Of a stretch of 64,000 nucleotides of DNA, positions 61,573 to 64,000 are shown one piece after another. Both the position numbers and the translations under genes were made by a program. Positions within the stretch are counted from its first letter, which is position 1. Each line of letters starts with the position of its first letter. Source of the stretch: CAWGUU01 sp963825765 (lineage in GTDB: Bacteria > Actinomycetota > Acidimicrobiia > Acidimicrobiales > AC-14); NCBI GenBank assembly GCA_963825765.1, contig CAWGUU010000014.1, forward strand, positions 248,001 to 312,000. The letters are read 5' to 3'. The notes below the pieces were generated by a model. It was not told the DNA's origin, did not search any database, and saw only the letters and a list, made by a program, of their open reading frames with translations.

Positions 61573-62193
61573 ATGGACGGGCACGACCACGGGTACGTTC
61601 CCCCCGTGGAGCCGCTCTGCCTCGTCGTCGTCGGTAGTTCGTGGGGAGGCGCCGAGGCCCTGCGCCGGGTCCTGGGATCGTTGCCGGTCGACTCGGACGC
61701 GTGTCTCGTCATCGTCAACCACCGCCGCCACGACCCCTCGCCACTGGCGAAGTCCCTCAGCCGGGACACCCCGTGGCGGGTAGTGGACGCCGAGGACAAG
61801 GATCCACTCGTGCCCGGCACCGCCTACCTGGCGCCGGGCGGCTACCACCTGCTGGTGGAGCCCGGCCACCTGGCGCTATCCACCGAAGGTCCGGTGTGCC
61901 ACTGCCGCCCGTCGGTGGACGTGCTGTTCGAGTCGGCGGCCGACGCCTACGGGGCGGACGTGACCGGTGTGGTGCTCACCGGGAACAACGCCGACGGGGC
62001 GGCCGGGCTGGCCCGCATCGCCGCCCGCGGCGGCACCGCGGTCGTGCAGGACCCGGCGACAGCTGAGCGCGCCACCATGCCCGCCGCCGCCCTCGCCGCC
62101 ACGCCCGGCGCCGTCGTGCTGGACCTCGACGAGATCGCGCCGTTCCTCCACCAGGGCTGCGGCGCCCCATCCGAAGCGATGGTGCACCAATGA
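61573..62193 (+). CDS. cheB: CheB-type protein-glutamate methylesterase (no receiver)
   Basis: CheB removes methyl esters from signalling proteins. The 206-residue protein is the catalytic domain only: CLVVVGSSWGGAEALRRVL with catalytic Ser, LVIVNHRRHDPSPLAKSL with His, DPLVPGTAYLAPGGYHLLV, RPSVDVLFESAADAYG and GVVLTGNNADGAAGLARIAA with Asp. The usual N-terminal receiver is missing, as in CheB domains of kinase-linked systems. ATG 61573 is used; GTG 61606 is possible. Its stop overlaps the next start (ATGA). With cheR at 57158 it forms a methylation pair split by 3.5 kb. Confidence 0.92.
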   Translation: MDGHDHGYVPPVEPLCLVVVGSSWGGAEALRRVLGSLPVDSDACLVIVNHRRHDPSPLAKSLSRDTPWRVVDAEDKDPLVPGTAYLAPGGYHLLVEPGHLALSTEGPVCHCRPSVDVLFESAADAYGADVTGVVLTGNNADGAAGLARIAARGGTAVVQDPATAERATMPAAALAATPGAVVLDLDEIAPFLHQGCGAPSEAMVHQ

Positions 62194-63335
62194 GCGCGGG
62201 GCCCAACGTCCTCATCGTCGACGACCGGCCCGACAACCTGCTGGCCCTGGAGGAGACGCTGCGGCCGCTCCAGGTGACGGTCACGAGGGCGGGGTCCGGC
62301 GCCGAGGCACTGCGCCACCTGCTGGTCGAGGAGTTCGCCGTCATCCTCCTGGACGTCCAGATGCCGGAGCTCGACGGCTACGAAACGGCGAGGCTGATCA
62401 AGAGCCGAGCCCGCACCGCCGGCATCCCGATCATCTTCCTCACCGCCATCAACCGCGAGATCGTCCACCAGCTGCGGGGTTACGGCGCCGGTGCCGTCGA
62501 CTACGTGTCCAAGCCGTTCGAGCCCGAGGTGCTGCGGTCCAAGGTCGCGGTCTTCGTGGCGCTCCACCAGCAGGCCCAGGTGATCACCGACCAGAACCGG
62601 ATGCTGGCTGAGCGGCTCGACGACCGCGACAGGGACAAGGCTGCCCTGTCGCGCCACGCCGCCGAGCTGCTGCGGTCCAACGCCGCCCTCGACCGGTTCG
62701 CGTCTGCGGTCGGCAACGAGATCCTCGAGCCGGTCCACGTCGTGTCCGGCCTGCTCGAGCTTGTCGTCGACCGTCACTCCGAAGAGCTCGACGAGGAGGG
62801 CAGGGCGCTCGTCGGTCGGGCCCGGGAGCGGTCGATCGAGGTGGGCGACCACGTCGAACGGCTCCTGACCGGTGCCCGGGGCAGCAGCGAGCCGAGCCGC
62901 CGCGACCCCGTCGAGCTCGACGACGTGGTGGCGGAGGTACGCCGCCAGCTGGCGCCCGCCCTCGAACGCACGGGAGCAACGGTCACCGCCGACCCGCTGC
63001 CGCGGGTGCTCGGCGACGAGTGGCAGCTGGTCCAGGTCTTCGTCCACCTGGTCGACAACGCCATCCGCGCCGGCGGCTCCGACCCCCAGGTCCACATCGG
63101 GCTCAGCCGGCGCCGCGACGACTGGGTGGTGAGCGTCACCGACAACGGGTCGGGGATGAGCCCCGACGAGCAGGTCAAGCTGTTCTCGACGCTCCCCCTC
63201 AACGGCGGGGATGGTGGCCTGGCCATCACCCGCCGGGTCGTCGAGCGCCACGGCGGGTCGATGACGGTGGAGTCGGTTCCCGGCCAGGGCACCACCGTCG
63301 CGTTCACGCTCCCCGTCGCCCCCGACCCCGAGTAG
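62190..63335 (+). CDS. Receiver-HATPase protein without the phospho-acceptor His
   Basis: The 381-residue protein opens with a receiver domain (LIVDDRPDNLLALEETL; phospho-acceptor Asp55 in VILLDVQMPELDG; Lys in YVSKPFEPE), then a coiled helix, a dimerisation domain and an HATPase domain (DEWQLVQVFVHLVDNAI, VTDNGSGMSPDEQ, GDGGLAITRRVVERHGG). In the dimerisation helix the usual FAYVASHDLQEPL reads FASAVGNEILEPV, so residue 176 is Asn instead of His. It may bind ATP but not autophosphorylate in the usual way. Coupled to cheB by ATGA overlap and followed within 3 bases by another receiver gene. Confidence 0.9.
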   Translation: MSAGPNVLIVDDRPDNLLALEETLRPLQVTVTRAGSGAEALRHLLVEEFAVILLDVQMPELDGYETARLIKSRARTAGIPIIFLTAINREIVHQLRGYGAGAVDYVSKPFEPEVLRSKVAVFVALHQQAQVITDQNRMLAERLDDRDRDKAALSRHAAELLRSNAALDRFASAVGNEILEPVHVVSGLLELVVDRHSEELDEEGRALVGRARERSIEVGDHVERLLTGARGSSEPSRRDPVELDDVVAEVRRQLAPALERTGATVTADPLPRVLGDEWQLVQVFVHLVDNAIRAGGSDPQVHIGLSRRRDDWVVSVTDNGSGMSPDEQVKLFSTLPLNGGDGGLAITRRVVERHGGSMTVESVPGQGTTVAFTLPVAPDPE

Positions 63336-63337
63336 CC

Positions 63338-64000
63338 ATGCTCTACCGGCTCCTGGTCGTCGACGACGACCCTGACTACCGCCTCCTCGTCCGGCTCGCA
63401 CTGGACGGTCAGCGTGCACTGGCGCCGGCGGGCGAGGCGGCCACGGTGGAGGAGGCCGTCGACCTGGCCGCCCGGGAACAGCCGGACCTGGTCCTGCTGG
63501 ACCTGCTGCTCGTCGGGAGCGACGGTCGGTCGCCCCTGGGCGACCTGGCGAGCGCGGCGCCGGGAACCACGATCCTGGTCACCTCCGCGTTCGCCGAGGG
63601 CGACGGCCAGGTGCGCCTGCCGTCCGGCCGGCCCGTCGGCCACCTGTCCAAGGCGGTCCCGCCCAGCCGCCTGCCCGAGGAGATCCTGCTCCTGGCCGGC
63701 ATGCTCGACACCGTCGGGCAGGCCCTCGACGTGGCCGCCGCCCGCCTCTCCCCCGAACCCCCGAGCGCGGCGCGGGCCCGCCGCTTCGTCGAGGAGACCC
63801 TGGCCCGGTGGCAGTGCGAGGACCTGCTCGACACGGTGAAGCTGCTGGTCAGCGAGCTGGTGGGCAACGCCGTCGCTTATGCCCGTTCCGACGTCGAGGT
63901 GGCCGTGAAGCTGCTCCCCGACCGGCTGCGGATCGAGGTTGCGGACGAGTCGGCCGACTGGCTGCGGCGGCGGACGGCGGCGGGCGACGCCGTTTCGGGA
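63338..64000 (+). CDS. Receiver plus HATPase (anti-sigma-like) protein, cut by window end
   Basis: From ATG 63338 (MLYRLLVVDDDPDYRLLVRL) the visible 221 residues form a receiver (Asp in LVLLDLLLVGSDG; Lys in GHLSKAVPP) and the start of a GHKL ATPase domain of RsbW type (CEDLLDTVKLLVSELVGNAV, with Asn in the N-box). Such proteins act as phosphorelay-controlled anti-sigma or serine kinases, which suits the SpoIIE phosphatase at 46619. The C-terminus lies beyond the window. Confidence 0.88.
   Translation, partial: MLYRLLVVDDDPDYRLLVRLALDGQRALAPAGEAATVEEAVDLAAREQPDLVLLDLLLVGSDGRSPLGDLASAAPGTTILVTSAFAEGDGQVRLPSGRPVGHLSKAVPPSRLPEEILLLAGMLDTVGQALDVAAARLSPEPPSAARARRFVEETLARWQCEDLLDTVKLLVSELVGNAVAYARSDVEVAVKLLPDRLRIEVADESADWLRRRTAAGDAVSG

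Overview
The window is about 70% GC, uses GTG and TTG starts freely, and packs genes with 4-base ATGA/GTGA stop-start overlaps. The gene set (homodimeric AceE, SucB-type E2, DUF222-HNH endonuclease, AbiEi/DUF559 protein, SpoIIE-type phosphatases, an SOS box of the actinobacterial TCGAAC-N4-GTTCGA type) points to a high-GC actinomycete, plausibly an Acidimicrobiia-like lineage. The lineage is inferred from gene content only; no rRNA or tRNA gene is visible. Coordinates mark likely start codons; where the longest open frame overshoots, I moved the start and say why.

Layout. 1-3108: a broken hypothetical gene, an MBL-fold hydrolase, an acyl-CoA dehydrogenase and a membrane-anchored protein. 3129-3374: a stretch that looks like a promoter, a folded RNA of about 200 nt and a terminator. 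3359-5595: alpha/beta hydrolase, then (minus) HhH-GPD glycosylase, thiS and thiE. 5655-9351: a four-gene exported/membrane operon around a CopC-CopD fusion. 9368-13222: aceE and rsgA. 13354-18446: small HTH regulator, secreted beta-helix-like protein, an AbiEi/DUF559 gene bracketed by inverted hairpin elements, an RNase HI-SLOG fusion, aat and a polytopic membrane protein. 18468-24943: hyuA-hyuB, a TolB-like/RTX-repeat secreted protein, then a decayed copy of the hyuB 3' end. 24944-28393: secreted protein, PhoD-like phosphatase, truncated membrane gene, VapBC. 28423-34596: orphan NuoF-like protein with a Rex-type operator, CBS protein, Bax inhibitor-1 protein, HAD hydrolase, cupredoxin lipoprotein, DUF2330 protein, aldo/keto reductase. 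34631-37309: lipoprotein, then thiG-thiH behind a TPP riboswitch. 37429-43739: DUF2203, lpdA, E2 acyltransferase, a fused lipB-lipA and a photolyase. 43755-46617: SOS box, frameshifted DUF222-HNH gene, two secreted proteins (one a TNT-type toxin).

46619-64000 is mainly signal transduction: a GAF/GAF/PP2C phosphatase, then (after a peptidase and a frameshifted SDR gene) a 2250-residue soluble hybrid kinase with 12 tandem 92-residue di-HAMP units and three receiver domains, overlapped by cheR. After a 3.5-kb block (DUF1801, lipoprotein, truncated ECF sigma factor, ArsR/SRPBCC pair with palindromic operators, broken FUSC-like gene) the theme resumes with cheB, a receiver-HATPase protein lacking the phospho-acceptor histidine, and a receiver-HATPase gene cut by the window edge.

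How they work together: lpdA, sucB and lipBA supply E3, E2 and the lipoyl cofactor for 2-oxoacid dehydrogenases, with aceE the matching E1 elsewhere in the window. thiGH and thiSE make the thiazole and join the halves of thiamine, whose diphosphate is the E1 cofactor and the ligand of the riboswitch. CheR, CheB and the HAMP kinase resemble non-flagellar methylation-tuned kinase systems. At least four genes carry single-base frame disruptions, so either recent decay or assembly indels should be considered. No CRISPR array, rRNA, tRNA, integrase or intact insertion sequence was seen.
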